From CALLVY01 sp937899855 (GTDB lineage: Bacteria > Bacteroidota > Bacteroidia > Chitinophagales > Saprospiraceae): a stretch of DNA of 64,000 bases. Shown piece after piece: positions 47,117 to 55,613 of this stretch (position 1 is the first letter of the stretch; each line of letters begins with the position of its first letter). The position numbers and the translations under genes were made by a program. The notes under the pieces are model-generated. The model was given only the letters and a program-made list of their open reading frames with translations, did not search any database and was not told the origin of the DNA. The stretch is from positions 1 through 64,000 of the forward strand of contig JBCBQC010000028.1 in assembly GCA_039820405.1 (NCBI GenBank), read 5' to 3'.

Positions 47117-47337
47117 AACCAACCACCAGCCCCGGGCCCGATACAAGTGCCGACCAATTACGGGGGAATATATGTGTTTGGAGCGCTGGAATTTGGCGCC
47201 TTTTTTATCTATCTTAAGCACTAATTCAACGAATCTTTACGTCCCCTTCACCTAGCACTAGACCATTCCCTCCCATTACAATTTTTAACCACTACCGATT
47301 CACCTCGACGTATCGCTAGTAGCCAAAACCGGAAACG

Positions 47338-48378
47338 ATGAAATTGTCGTACTGCCTAACCCTAGTCTGTTGGGGACTGGGAGGCCTGTGGCTAGGACTG
47401 TCTGCACAAGCCGATTACTATTTTGACCGCGCCTTTCGCGCCGAATCCGCCGGCGAGCTTTCCCAAGCCTTGGTCTTTTATTCCCTCGCCATTGAGGCGG
47501 ATCCCGAGAACGAGATTTTTTACATCGCGCGGGGCGATTTGGTCAGTACCCTGCCCGATTCGGGCTACTCGGTACAGGAAAAAATCAATTCGACGCACTT
47601 CCGAAAGGCCCGTGCCGATTACGACCGCGCCCTCGAACTCCAACCCCAGAGCTATCTCGCTTACATGAGCCGCGGTACGCTTTTCTACAACCACTACCAG
47701 TACGATCGGGCCAAGTCCGATTTTGATCAGGCCTGTAAATTGGCGCGCTTCGTCGATGACAAAATTTACGCTCAGGGCGCCCGGGGCAGCGTCAAGTTCA
47801 AACTCAACGAAGTAGATGGTGCCCTGTACGATCTGGAAGCCGCCCTCCGCTTGGATTCCACCAATGCCTACCTGCTCAACGAAATCGGCTACGTCTACCT
47901 CCAACTGGAGCGCTTCGAAACCGCCCGCGACTACTACGAGCGCATCCTCCAACACGACCCGGAAAATTTGGTGGCCTTCGCCAATGTGGGCTACACCCAC
48001 CTCAAAACGGGCGACTATTCCCGCGCCCTGAGCATCTACAACGATGCCATCCACCGCCACCCCAACCGGGCCTTCCTCTATTCCAATCGCGCCCTCATCT
48101 TCCACCGGCTGGGCCTTAACGAGCGCGCCCTAGCCGATATCAACCACTCGCTCGGGGTCGAAAGCGCCAATGCCTACGCCCGCTACGTTCGCGCCATCAT
48201 CCAATTGGCTCAGGGTGAGTCGGACGCCGCCTGTACGGACCTCTTCCGGGCCCGCGATCTGGGCTATACCCTGGATTACGGTCCCGAAGTCGTCGATCTG
48301 CTGATGGAACACTGTATTCAAGCCAACCAAAAACCCCAAGCAGAGGAAAAGGAACGAGCGGCCCTCAAGGGCGAATGA
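47338..48378 (+). CDS. Exported TPR protein
   Basis: The 346-residue product has a signal peptide (MKLSYCLTLVCWGLGGLW, cleaved near SAQA) followed by about seven TPR-like repeats: LSQALVFYSLAIEADPENEI, ARADYDRALELQPQSYLAYM, ALYDLEAALRLDSTNAYL, TARDYYERILQHDPENL, ALSIYNDAIHRHPNRA and ALADINHSLGVESANAY. It is thus a periplasmic protein-protein interaction scaffold. It is convergent with the TPR-CHAT gene and overlaps it by 14 bases at the 3' ends, so it may belong to the same functional neighbourhood. Confidence 0.85.
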   Translation: MKLSYCLTLVCWGLGGLWLGLSAQADYYFDRAFRAESAGELSQALVFYSLAIEADPENEIFYIARGDLVSTLPDSGYSVQEKINSTHFRKARADYDRALELQPQSYLAYMSRGTLFYNHYQYDRAKSDFDQACKLARFVDDKIYAQGARGSVKFKLNEVDGALYDLEAALRLDSTNAYLLNEIGYVYLQLERFETARDYYERILQHDPENLVAFANVGYTHLKTGDYSRALSIYNDAIHRHPNRAFLYSNRALIFHRLGLNERALADINHSLGVESANAYARYVRAIIQLAQGESDAACTDLFRARDLGYTLDYGPEVVDLLMEHCIQANQKPQAEEKERAALKGE

Positions 48379-51300
48379 GTCGTCGGCCCCCGAAGGCCAA
48401 GGCCAGCATCAAAAGGCAGAGGAGCAGCGCCCAGCCATAGCGGCCCGCACTGCTCCGCCACGAGGTCCGGGTCAGTGGCGATTGGTCGCCAATCAGGACC
48501 AGGCCCGCCCAAAAGAAAGGTTGTGCCGCCAGGGGGTCGGCTTCCTTTAGGTATTGCTGTTTGGCTAGCTGGAGGGCCACATCCTTGCTCAGGCCACGGG
48601 CCAAACCTTGGTAAAAGTGGTCGATCAACTGGGCCGCGGACTGGTCATTGGCGGGCCAGAGGTGAGTCAGCAAGCTCCGACAGCCGGCGTGTTGAAAAGC
48701 ATTGGCCAAACTTTGTACCCCTTCCCCGGTGGCCAATTGGCCGTACCCCGTATTACAAGCACTGACCACCGCCAGTTCGGCGGGCAGGGCGAGTTGGTAG
48801 ATCTCTCCCAGGGTCAGGACGCCATCCTCGGTGCTGGTGCTGTCGGGGGACTGAAAGTACAGCGCCGACTGTAAAGGGGCCCGATCGTTGACCCGGGCGT
48901 GCATGGCCAGGTGTACAATCCGAGCGTCCGTTGCCTCGCTTTTGAAGCGGTCTTCCGTGGCGGCTTCCCGCAAGAAACTGGGTCCTTCGAAATAGTGTTG
49001 GGCTCCTTGAATTTCTCGTTGGGCAAAGGGTAGGGGATTGAGCCCCTCCCGGTAAACGTATCCCGGCCCGGTCGGTCGGGCGATGGCGGGTGGGGTGTAC
49101 TGTGGTGCAAAACCCAGAAAATCGTGGCGGAAGTCGGGGGTGGTCGCCCGGGGGTTTTGCCACAGGTTGGCCGAATAGGCATAGCTCAAGGCATAGGCTT
49201 GGACGAGGTAATTCACCGGACCATTCTCCGTGCTTGGTGGAGGGTGCAGAAGATCGAAGGAAAGGTAGTGGAGGGCTGCGTAGGGTACGATCGTAATGCG
49301 CTCGATGGATTGCTGCCGGAGCCATGGTTCGATGGGTGCCCACAAGTTGCGGTAGAGAAAATCGACGGTCCGGTTGCGGGAATGAGGACTTAGTAATTGG
49401 TGCTGGATCAAATTTTCGATATCGTAGGTCCGCAGTTGTTGGATGCTGTCGACCAGGCCACCGGCCAGTTCCGACCGTTGGCTGATGATGCCTTGTTTGC
49501 TCACTAGAAAGTGGTACAGTCGATTGTCTTCGTAATAATAAGTTACCAGGGCTGCGCTGGGGTGGGGCAAACGCTCGATCAGGTCGGAAAGCGTGGCGGC
49601 GGGCGGGCTAAATTTTAGCTGGGCGTAGCGGGGATAGCTTTCCTCCAAGGTGCCGACGACTTGGGCGTAGCGCTCGCGCTGTTCCAATACGAGGGGCCAA
49701 TCTCGGGCTTCTTCGGCCCGGCCGATGGCCTCGCGCAGCTCGCGCAATTGCTGTCGGTTGGGTAGGGGTAGGGCCGCCCAGAGCTGGGCTTGTTGCTCCT
49801 GAATGGTACGCCACAACAAACTGGCCCGATCCAATTCGGAGTATTGAAAAGCAGTATTTTGGTAGCGCCTCTTGCCCGTTCGCTCGTACAATTCGTAGGC
49901 AATCCGCACGCCAAGTTGGAAGATGGGGCTGGCCATTTCGTTGAGGAAACGCTGCGAGCGCGGGGAGACGTAGCCCCGCCGTAGTCGCAGAATGATGGTC
50001 TTGCTGGTGGCCACGGTCGCTAGGGCCGTTTCCAGATCGGTGAGGGGAGCGTCGTTTTGTTCGGCGTGGCGTTGGACGAGCAACTGGGCCTTGTCGTACA
50101 ACAATTGCAGTAGGACCAACTGGTCCCCTATTTTCTGGATGCGGGGCTGCTGGGTCAGGTCTCGCGGGTCGAGCTGGGGATCCAACTTACCCAGGGCAGC
50201 TTGAAGCACTTCCAGAGCGCGGTCCCATTCGGCGAGTCCCGCCCGGGCCTCCGCCAGTTGGCCCATGCCCCGGGCAACCTGCAGGTTCATAAAATCCCCG
50301 CGTTGTCGGAGTCGTTCCAGGGCCGGTTCGAGGCGTTTGATGGCGGCGCGGTAGCGGCCCTGGGCCACCTCGTTTCGCGCGATGTTAAAATCGCCCGCCA
50401 GTACGTAGGGGTGGTCGTCGTCCAAACGCTGGCGCAGGATGGCGGTTCCCTTTTTATACCACTCGGTCGACCGATCGAGGTCTCCGATCTCAGCGTAACT
50501 ATCGGCCAGGTCGCAGTAGGCGCCCCCCAGCTCGGGATGATCGGCATCCAGCCCACGCGTGCTGATGGCCATTCCAGCTTTAAAGGCCGCGATGGCCTCT
50601 TCGGAGCGCCCCATCCGCAAGAGCACCCGACCGAGGTTGGAGTGGTACTTGGCTACGCTGGGATGATCGGCGGGATAGTGCAAGCGCTTGATGCGCAGGG
50701 CTTGACGGGCGTAGTCGAGCGACTTTTGCAGATCGCCCGTCTTGCGGTAGAGCATGCCCATATTACTGTAAATCCGGTTAAAGTTTTGGTCCTCGGGGGC
50801 GGAAGTTTTGCGAAAAATACGAAAGGCTTTGGTGTAATGGCGCTCCGCCCGGTGATAGTTGCCTTCCTTGTAGTCGTTGATGGCCATGTGCATGTACTGA
50901 CTGGCAACGGCGTCGCTCTGGGCACCAAAGCGGCGGCGGTAAAGCCCGAGGGCCGTTTCGTTGTACACCTGCGCCGAGTCCAGCTGCATGTTTTTGGAAA
51001 AAACGGTGGCCAACTCGACCAATACGTCGGCCAGCTCCCCACTGTTTTCACCAAATTTGGCGCGGGCCAATGCTTCGGCCCGTCGGAAATAGGTAACGGC
51101 TATGGTAAATTGTCGTTGCTTACCGTATACTTTTCCCAGTCGGTACTGACATTTGAAGAGACGGGCCCGGTCCGGTGGGCGCTGAGCTTGGTAGCCAGCC
51201 AGACTGGCGAGGAGATTGGTTTCCGCCAGTCGGTATTCGCCATCGTAGTACTGCCCCTTCCCCAATTGGTAGAGGCTGTCCGCCGCGCTGGGGGGCGTTT

Positions 51301-51379
51301 GGGCGAGGAGTAGGAGGGGGCCGGTCCAAGCGCTGAGTAGCACCAACAGGCGAAGGTAGGGTAGCGGCCAAAAGAACAT
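48365..51379 (-). CDS. Exported TPR-CHAT protease with C-terminal membrane anchor
   Basis: A 1004-residue protein. Start at ATG 51377-51379: MFFWPLPYLRLLVLLSAW is a signal-like segment ending near LLLLAQ. Residues 35-420 hold about nine TPR units (e.g. GMLYRKTGDLQKSLDYARQA and NLGRVLLRMGRSEEAIAAFK). The CHAT caspase/separase-like domain spans about 585-965: IVHLAMHARVNDRAPLQ supplies the catalytic His (residue 827) and VVSACNTGYGQLATGEG the catalytic Cys (residue 875), with LTHLWPANDQSAAQ after. A final hydrophobic segment (about 982-997) and RRLIRP suggest anchoring. It lies 71 bases downstream of a cytolysin-like gene on the same strand, so they probably share a transcript; targets are unknown. 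Confidence 0.9.
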   Translation of the reverse strand: MFFWPLPYLRLLVLLSAWTGPLLLLAQTPPSAADSLYQLGKGQYYDGEYRLAETNLLASLAGYQAQRPPDRARLFKCQYRLGKVYGKQRQFTIAVTYFRRAEALARAKFGENSGELADVLVELATVFSKNMQLDSAQVYNETALGLYRRRFGAQSDAVASQYMHMAINDYKEGNYHRAERHYTKAFRIFRKTSAPEDQNFNRIYSNMGMLYRKTGDLQKSLDYARQALRIKRLHYPADHPSVAKYHSNLGRVLLRMGRSEEAIAAFKAGMAISTRGLDADHPELGGAYCDLADSYAEIGDLDRSTEWYKKGTAILRQRLDDDHPYVLAGDFNIARNEVAQGRYRAAIKRLEPALERLRQRGDFMNLQVARGMGQLAEARAGLAEWDRALEVLQAALGKLDPQLDPRDLTQQPRIQKIGDQLVLLQLLYDKAQLLVQRHAEQNDAPLTDLETALATVATSKTIILRLRRGYVSPRSQRFLNEMASPIFQLGVRIAYELYERTGKRRYQNTAFQYSELDRASLLWRTIQEQQAQLWAALPLPNRQQLRELREAIGRAEEARDWPLVLEQRERYAQVVGTLEESYPRYAQLKFSPPAATLSDLIERLPHPSAALVTYYYEDNRLYHFLVSKQGIISQRSELAGGLVDSIQQLRTYDIENLIQHQLLSPHSRNRTVDFLYRNLWAPIEPWLRQQSIERITIVPYAALHYLSFDLLHPPPSTENGPVNYLVQAYALSYAYSANLWQNPRATTPDFRHDFLGFAPQYTPPAIARPTGPGYVYREGLNPLPFAQREIQGAQHYFEGPSFLREAATEDRFKSEATDARIVHLAMHARVNDRAPLQSALYFQSPDSTSTEDGVLTLGEIYQLALPAELAVVSACNTGYGQLATGEGVQSLANAFQHAGCRSLLTHLWPANDQSAAQLIDHFYQGLARGLSKDVALQLAKQQYLKEADPLAAQPFFWAGLVLIGDQSPLTRTSWRSSAGRYGWALLLCLLMLALAFGGRRLIRP

Positions 51380-51395
51380 GCCATAAGATAAAGGA

Positions 51396-51426
51396 CTTAC
51401 CGAGGATAACCAAGATCCCCGGTAAG
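51396..51426 (-). promoter_or_regulatory. Intercistronic stem-loop between the cytolysin-like and CHAT genes
   Basis: CTTACCG (51396-51402) pairs with CGGTAAG (51420-51426), and GGAT with ATCC inside, giving 11 of 12 paired positions around a seven-base loop. No T run follows on the minus strand, so it looks like an RNA processing or attenuation structure that could set unequal expression of the two genes, not a full terminator. Confidence 0.5.
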
Positions 51427-51450
51427 CGATATAGCCATTGCTGTCCATTT

Positions 51451-53247
51451 CTAAATTGAGAAGGGCCCGAAGTAACGGCGGCCCGTGCCTTCGATATCGC
51501 CGTAGATGACGTAGCTGGTGCCCAGCTTATCGAAGAAAATCGTGTAATGCGACCCACTGATGGTAAAGCCGATGGCGGCACCCACACTGGGGAAGGGATG
51601 ATCGTAAGGACCACTGTAGAGGTCCAGCGAGCGTACGGAGGAGAAATTTTGGGGATTATTGGTGTACACCGTATACTTGTCGCCATCGGCATTGTAGAAG
51701 GCGCGCTGGCTAGGGCCAAAGGGATCCTTGTACAAGAAACTGATGGCACTGACGCCGACGAGTTTGAAGGGGTGAGCGCCGTCGTTGAGCTCCAGGATGG
51801 TCTTGGGATCCGTCCAGCGATCCCCGATTTTGTAGACGAAATTGGTCCCGTTGAGGTCGAAGGCCATCACCGTTTCTGACCCATGTTCGTTGCCTTCGAG
51901 GTTACAAGCGGCGCCGATGCCGTCGAGGGGATAATCCGCGTCGATGAGTTGGTCGATGGGAAAGGGACCTTCCAACTGACCGATCCGGCTGCGCATGTAC
52001 TGGTCTCCCGCCTGGTTGACGAGGATCATTTCGTCGTCCTTGACGGACCAACCCGCTCCGATGCCGCCGAAGGTCGCCGAGAGCCCCGACCAGTGCTTGG
52101 TGTAGGGCGGGGCATTGGGATCGATGGAGGGCAGGCAATTTTTGACATCGTACTGGGTGGCGAGTTGTACGCCCACAATTTGATTGTCGTACAGGCTGCG
52201 GACGACGTAGGAGATGGGTTTGCCACTGCCGATGTTGCTGCTTTCGGCCAGGAGTTGACTCAGGTCATTGAGGTCGGTCTTGCCGATGGTGAGTAGGGTC
52301 GAGCTGGCGTCGCCACCGTAAGCAAAGACCTTGATTTTGAGTTCGTTGAGTTCGTTGAGGTAAGAGACATCCACTTCCCCTTCCACCTTGGTTTTGATGC
52401 CCTGGAAGGAGCCGCTGATGGCGGCGTCCATCTCGGTGAGGCTGGAAGTGGATTCGATGAGCATGTAGTAAATCCGTCCGTAGGTAACGTCGGAGATGTA
52501 GGTGGCGGGATTGCCGGGGCCGACGTATTTGGCCAGGTCATCCGGGCTTACGCTTTCGTCAAAAACCCGATCCAAGGAGGTGGGTACGTCAAAACTCATC
52601 GTGTAGTAGCTCTGCTGGAGGTTGATCAGGTAGCGGTTGTAATCCCGATCGTTGCTGAAGGACAATTTGGCCTCCAATTCGCCAAAGGCCTTCTCGACAT
52701 TTACCCGCGCCCGCAGGGCAAATTCTTCCCGACTCTGGACATTGTAATAGTCAAAGCTAAAATTGGCGGGTACCACCCCCGTACTGTTGGCAATGATGTT
52801 GTTGATGGCGACGGCCACCTCGCCTTTGGAGACGCGGTCTACCTCAAAAGAAGGTGCGATATTACCGTCCACCACGTCCGTACTGATGACTCCTCCGGCC
52901 CGTTCGACGGCAATCAGATCGGGGGTGGCCTGTCCCAGGGATCGCCCCTGCAGCAGATTCCCCGGGTAAATTACGGAAGCATTCGGATTGAAAAGCGGAA
53001 AGCCTGAACTGCCCCCACTACCGGCCCGAATGTCCTTGGTCTCGACGGTACAAATCCAAGTTTCTCCATTTCTCTCTTCCTCCTGGGTCGACTCGGAAGT
53101 CGTTCTTTCCTCTACGGTCACATCCGGAAAATCGCCACCCAGTTCGATGACGTCGTCGTAGCTCTGGGGTTCGACCACTTCGTCTTCTTTGCGGCAGGCA
53201 GTGAGGCAAAAAAGGCCGATTGTAAATAGAAGCAATAGCTGTTTCAT
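51451..53247 (-). CDS. Thiol-activated (cholesterol-dependent) cytolysin-like surface lipoprotein with novel C-terminal domain
   Basis: A 598-residue lipoprotein: lipobox LTAC (Cys18) followed by RKEDE, which resembles the surface-export signal of Capnocytophaga lipoproteins (QKDDE-like). Residues 90-370 align with domains 1-3 of cholesterol-dependent cytolysins: IYPGNLLQGRSL, AVAINNIIAN, QQSYYTMSFDVPTSLDRVFD, YISDVTYGRIYYML, IESTSSLTEMDAAISGSFQ, VFAYGGDAS and PISYVVRSLYDNQIVGVQ. Domain 4, with the Trp-rich undecapeptide that meets cholesterol, is absent. Residues 385-598 instead hold four propeller-like repeats (GGIGAGWSVKDDEMILVNQ, GIGAAC, AIGFTISGSHYTIFF). Such proteins form large beta-barrel pores. 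Transcribed with the CHAT protease and divergent from an ECF sigma factor. Target membrane unknown. Confidence 0.88.
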   Translation of the reverse strand: MKQLLLLFTIGLFCLTACRKEDEVVEPQSYDDVIELGGDFPDVTVEERTTSESTQEEERNGETWICTVETKDIRAGSGGSSGFPLFNPNASVIYPGNLLQGRSLGQATPDLIAVERAGGVISTDVVDGNIAPSFEVDRVSKGEVAVAINNIIANSTGVVPANFSFDYYNVQSREEFALRARVNVEKAFGELEAKLSFSNDRDYNRYLINLQQSYYTMSFDVPTSLDRVFDESVSPDDLAKYVGPGNPATYISDVTYGRIYYMLIESTSSLTEMDAAISGSFQGIKTKVEGEVDVSYLNELNELKIKVFAYGGDASSTLLTIGKTDLNDLSQLLAESSNIGSGKPISYVVRSLYDNQIVGVQLATQYDVKNCLPSIDPNAPPYTKHWSGLSATFGGIGAGWSVKDDEMILVNQAGDQYMRSRIGQLEGPFPIDQLIDADYPLDGIGAACNLEGNEHGSETVMAFDLNGTNFVYKIGDRWTDPKTILELNDGAHPFKLVGVSAISFLYKDPFGPSQRAFYNADGDKYTVYTNNPQNFSSVRSLDLYSGPYDHPFPSVGAAIGFTISGSHYTIFFDKLGTSYVIYGDIEGTGRRYFGPFSI

Positions 53248-53305
53248 GGTAGCGGATTTTAGTGTTTTCAGTGGAAAATTCAGCTACAAATAACCCGGCG
53301 GTGTA

Positions 53306-53393
53306 AAAGGTTACCCCCCGTAACGCATTTTATTTTTATTTTTGGCTTTTTCCCCGCCAAATTCAAATTTCCCCACAACCCGGGGTAACCTTT
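53306..53393. promoter_or_regulatory. Divergent control region with inverted 12-bp motif copies
   Basis: AAAGGTTACCCC (53306-53317) and its perfect reverse complement GGGGTAACCTTT (53382-53393) face outward, one toward the cytolysin-like gene (59 bases from its start codon) and one toward the sigma factor (16 bases from its start codon). The shared core GTAACC recalls ECF -35 elements (GGAAC/GTAAC). Spacing to the sigma start is too short for an ordinary leadered promoter there, so that copy may instead be a regulatory site. An AT-rich stretch lies between. Confidence 0.6.
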
Positions 53394-53409
53394 ACGCGCC
53401 TTGTGTGAT

Positions 53410-53982
53410 ATGATTAAAAGCCTCCATGCCAAAGACCGGATTTTGTTAGAAGGAATTGCCAAGGGCGACCCGCAGTGCATTGCACAGATTTACGATGCGG
53501 TGCTGCCCGCCGTCATCCACTGGGTGGGGCAAAACCAGGGCAGCGAGAGCGACGCCCGCGATGTGTTCCAGGAAGGCATCCTGGCCCTTTACCGCCGGGT
53601 CCGTCAGGGGGATTTCGAACTGACCTGTACCCTAAAAAGCTACCTGTTGGTGGTCTGCCGCAATCTCTGGCTCAATCAATTGCGGCGGCGGCGGCCCACC
53701 ACCCTGATCAACGACGACATCGATCGGGAAGTGGCCTTCGATGCCGGTATTCACCAAGCCATGGAAGCGACCGAAAGAGGACGCTTGTTCGTCCGCCACT
53801 TTGGCCAATTGGGGGCCGACTGCCGGGAAATTCTCCGGGCCTTTTTTGCCAAAACGCCGCTCCGACAAATTGCCGAACAGCGGGGGACCAGCGAAGGGTA
53901 CATCAAGAAAAAGAAATTTCAGTGCAAGGAACGCTTGCTCCGCGCCGTGCAAGCGGATCCCTTGTTTAAAGAACTACAATAG
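53410..53982 (+). CDS. ECF-type RNA polymerase sigma factor
   Basis: A 190-residue sigma-70 family protein. Region 2 shows ESDARDVFQEGILALYRRV and KSYLLVVCRNLWLNQLRRRR; region 4 shows CREILRAFFAKTPLRQIAEQ then RGTSEGYIKKKKFQCKERLL, a helix-turn-helix. I chose ATG 53410; a TTG nine bases upstream is also in frame. The next gene begins three bases after the stop and looks like its anti-sigma partner. The divergent genes (cytolysin-like and CHAT) share the upstream motif, so it probably controls them and itself. Confidence 0.92.
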   Translation: MIKSLHAKDRILLEGIAKGDPQCIAQIYDAVLPAVIHWVGQNQGSESDARDVFQEGILALYRRVRQGDFELTCTLKSYLLVVCRNLWLNQLRRRRPTTLINDDIDREVAFDAGIHQAMEATERGRLFVRHFGQLGADCREILRAFFAKTPLRQIAEQRGTSEGYIKKKKFQCKERLLRAVQADPLFKELQ

Positions 53983-53985
53983 CCA

Positions 53986-54765
53986 ATGGATCGGGAAAAT
54001 CAATTCGAACGGATCGAACGCTACCTCGCCGATGAGCAAACCGCTGCGGAGAAAGCCGCCTTCGAACGGGAGCTAGCCGAGGATGCCCAGTTGAGGGCCG
54101 AGCTGGACCTACACCGTCGGGCTGCCGAAAGTCTGGCCGATGGTGGCTTGCTCGATCTTGCCGAGCGCCTCCAACAAATCGACGCCCAGTGGCAGGCTCC
54201 TCCTACTGCCAGCCCCACTGCCCAGCCCAAGCTACAAAGCCGCCCGCCCGCTCGCCGGACTTACCTGGGGCCTCTGCTGGCCCTGGCGGCTTCCGTGGTA
54301 CTCCTCATCGGCCTGTTTCGCTGGACGAATCAGGGGTTCACCGATGAAACCACTCCCGTCCTGGCCCAGTATTTTGAGCCCTATCCCATGGTGCTCAACC
54401 AGCGCTCCGCCCTCGATACGCTGGTGCAGACCCCACTGACCAATCGCGCCATTCAGACCTATTTAGCCGGTGATTACGCCACAGCGGAGGGGTTTTTTGC
54501 CGAGCTGAGTGCCCTCGAAGCGCAGCCCCTGTACGATTTTTACCGCGGCGTTTGTTTGCTGGCCACGGGTCGGGTCGAGGCCGCCCAGTCCTACCTTCAA
54601 AAGGTCCTGAATACCGAAGAACCGCTGCTGGTGCAGCAGGCACGCTGGTACCTGGCGCTGGCCCATCTGGCGGCGGGAGAGTTGGATCGGGGGAAGGGCC
54701 TCCTGGAGGCCATCGCGGAGGGCGACTACCGGTGGGAAGGGGCCCAAGAACTGCTAAACAATTGA
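53986..54765 (+). CDS. Probable anti-sigma factor, single-span membrane protein with TPR-like periplasmic domain
   Basis: A 259-residue protein. Residues 1-70 are acidic and helical (FERIERYLADEQTAAEKAAF) as in anti-sigma N-domains, with no zinc HxxxCxxC motif. A Pro/Ala linker precedes a membrane span (about residues 93-112, LGPLLALAASVVLLIGLFRW). The outer part has TPR-like helices (TYLAGDYATAEGFFAELSAL, GVCLLATGRVEAAQSYLQKV and ARWYLALAHLAAGELDRGKG). It starts three bases after the sigma gene. Sequestration of the sigma factor is an inference from context and topology. Confidence 0.8.
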   Translation: MDRENQFERIERYLADEQTAAEKAAFERELAEDAQLRAELDLHRRAAESLADGGLLDLAERLQQIDAQWQAPPTASPTAQPKLQSRPPARRTYLGPLLALAASVVLLIGLFRWTNQGFTDETTPVLAQYFEPYPMVLNQRSALDTLVQTPLTNRAIQTYLAGDYATAEGFFAELSALEAQPLYDFYRGVCLLATGRVEAAQSYLQKVLNTEEPLLVQQARWYLALAHLAAGELDRGKGLLEAIAEGDYRWEGAQELLNN

Positions 54766-54815
54766 TCTAAGGAAGCTTTTTCAGCCTTTTCAAGGTCATT
54801 GGGGCGCCAGAAAAA

Positions 54816-55484
54816 CTATTTCGGCTGCGTCTTGGCCAGGGAAAAGTCGCGTTGTACCTGGTCCCCCGCCTTGCTGCGGACGGTCTCGCTGCGATCGCTT
54901 AGATCCAGTATTCGTCCACCGGCTCGTTCGACCAACTGCCGGACGGCGGCATTGTCGTAGAGGGTAAATTTGTCCCTGACAAAGGGGAGTCTTTCCATAA
55001 AGCTTTTTTGAGCGTAGCAGATCACGGCGTAGCCTCCCGGGCGGAGGACGCGGTAGATTTCCCCTAAAAACGCCACCGGATTTGTCCAAAAGTACAGGGT
55101 ATTGACCGTCATCACGCGGTCGAAGTGGGCGTCGGGGAAGGGGAGCTGTTGTCCGTCGTAGCGTTGGAAGGTGACGGACTGCTCGGCGATGAGGTCCGCA
55201 TTGATCCGTTGGGCTTCGGCCTGCATCGTTTCGGAAATTTCCAGCCCCCAGTAGGCCAAGTCCTTGGCTTGCCCCAGAACATGAGCCAGGTGGCCCGCAT
55301 TCCCGGGCCCGATTTCCAGTACCCGTTGTTGGTCCGTCAGTTGCAATTGCTCCACGGCAGCGACGGTCATGCTGCGGTTGGTGGCGTCCATGTTTTGGGC
55401 CAGCTCGGCTCCCGCCGTTCCGCTGGGGCGGCTCAATTGTCGTTCGAGTTCTTGGAGTTCGCGTTCGTTTAGGGGCTGGGGCAT
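54816..55484 (-). CDS. Class I SAM-dependent methyltransferase
   Basis: A 222-residue Rossmann-fold methyltransferase. Motif I is VLEIGPGNAGHLAHVLG, motif II YWGLEISETM, and the post-II block FDRVMTVNTLYFWTNP with YRVLRPGGYAVICY (motifs IV-VI). No signal peptide. The substrate is not apparent; ubiquinone/UbiE-like or small-molecule methylation would fit. It stands convergent with the anti-sigma gene and 129 bases from an ICMT-like membrane methyltransferase reading in the same direction. Confidence 0.85.
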   Translation of the reverse strand: MPQPLNERELQELERQLSRPSGTAGAELAQNMDATNRSMTVAAVEQLQLTDQQRVLEIGPGNAGHLAHVLGQAKDLAYWGLEISETMQAEAQRINADLIAEQSVTFQRYDGQQLPFPDAHFDRVMTVNTLYFWTNPVAFLGEIYRVLRPGGYAVICYAQKSFMERLPFVRDKFTLYDNAAVRQLVERAGGRILDLSDRSETVRSKAGDQVQRDFSLAKTQPK

Positions 55485-55613
55485 GAGGTTTGGTTTGTGA
55501 GCATGAAATAAAGAATTGACGTTTGCTATCCGACTGGCGGGATGAAAGATAAAGGTACGGGATCGCTCCGCCCTTCCACAAATTCCCGGGTATTTTGTTT
55601 GCCCCCCTCCGAT

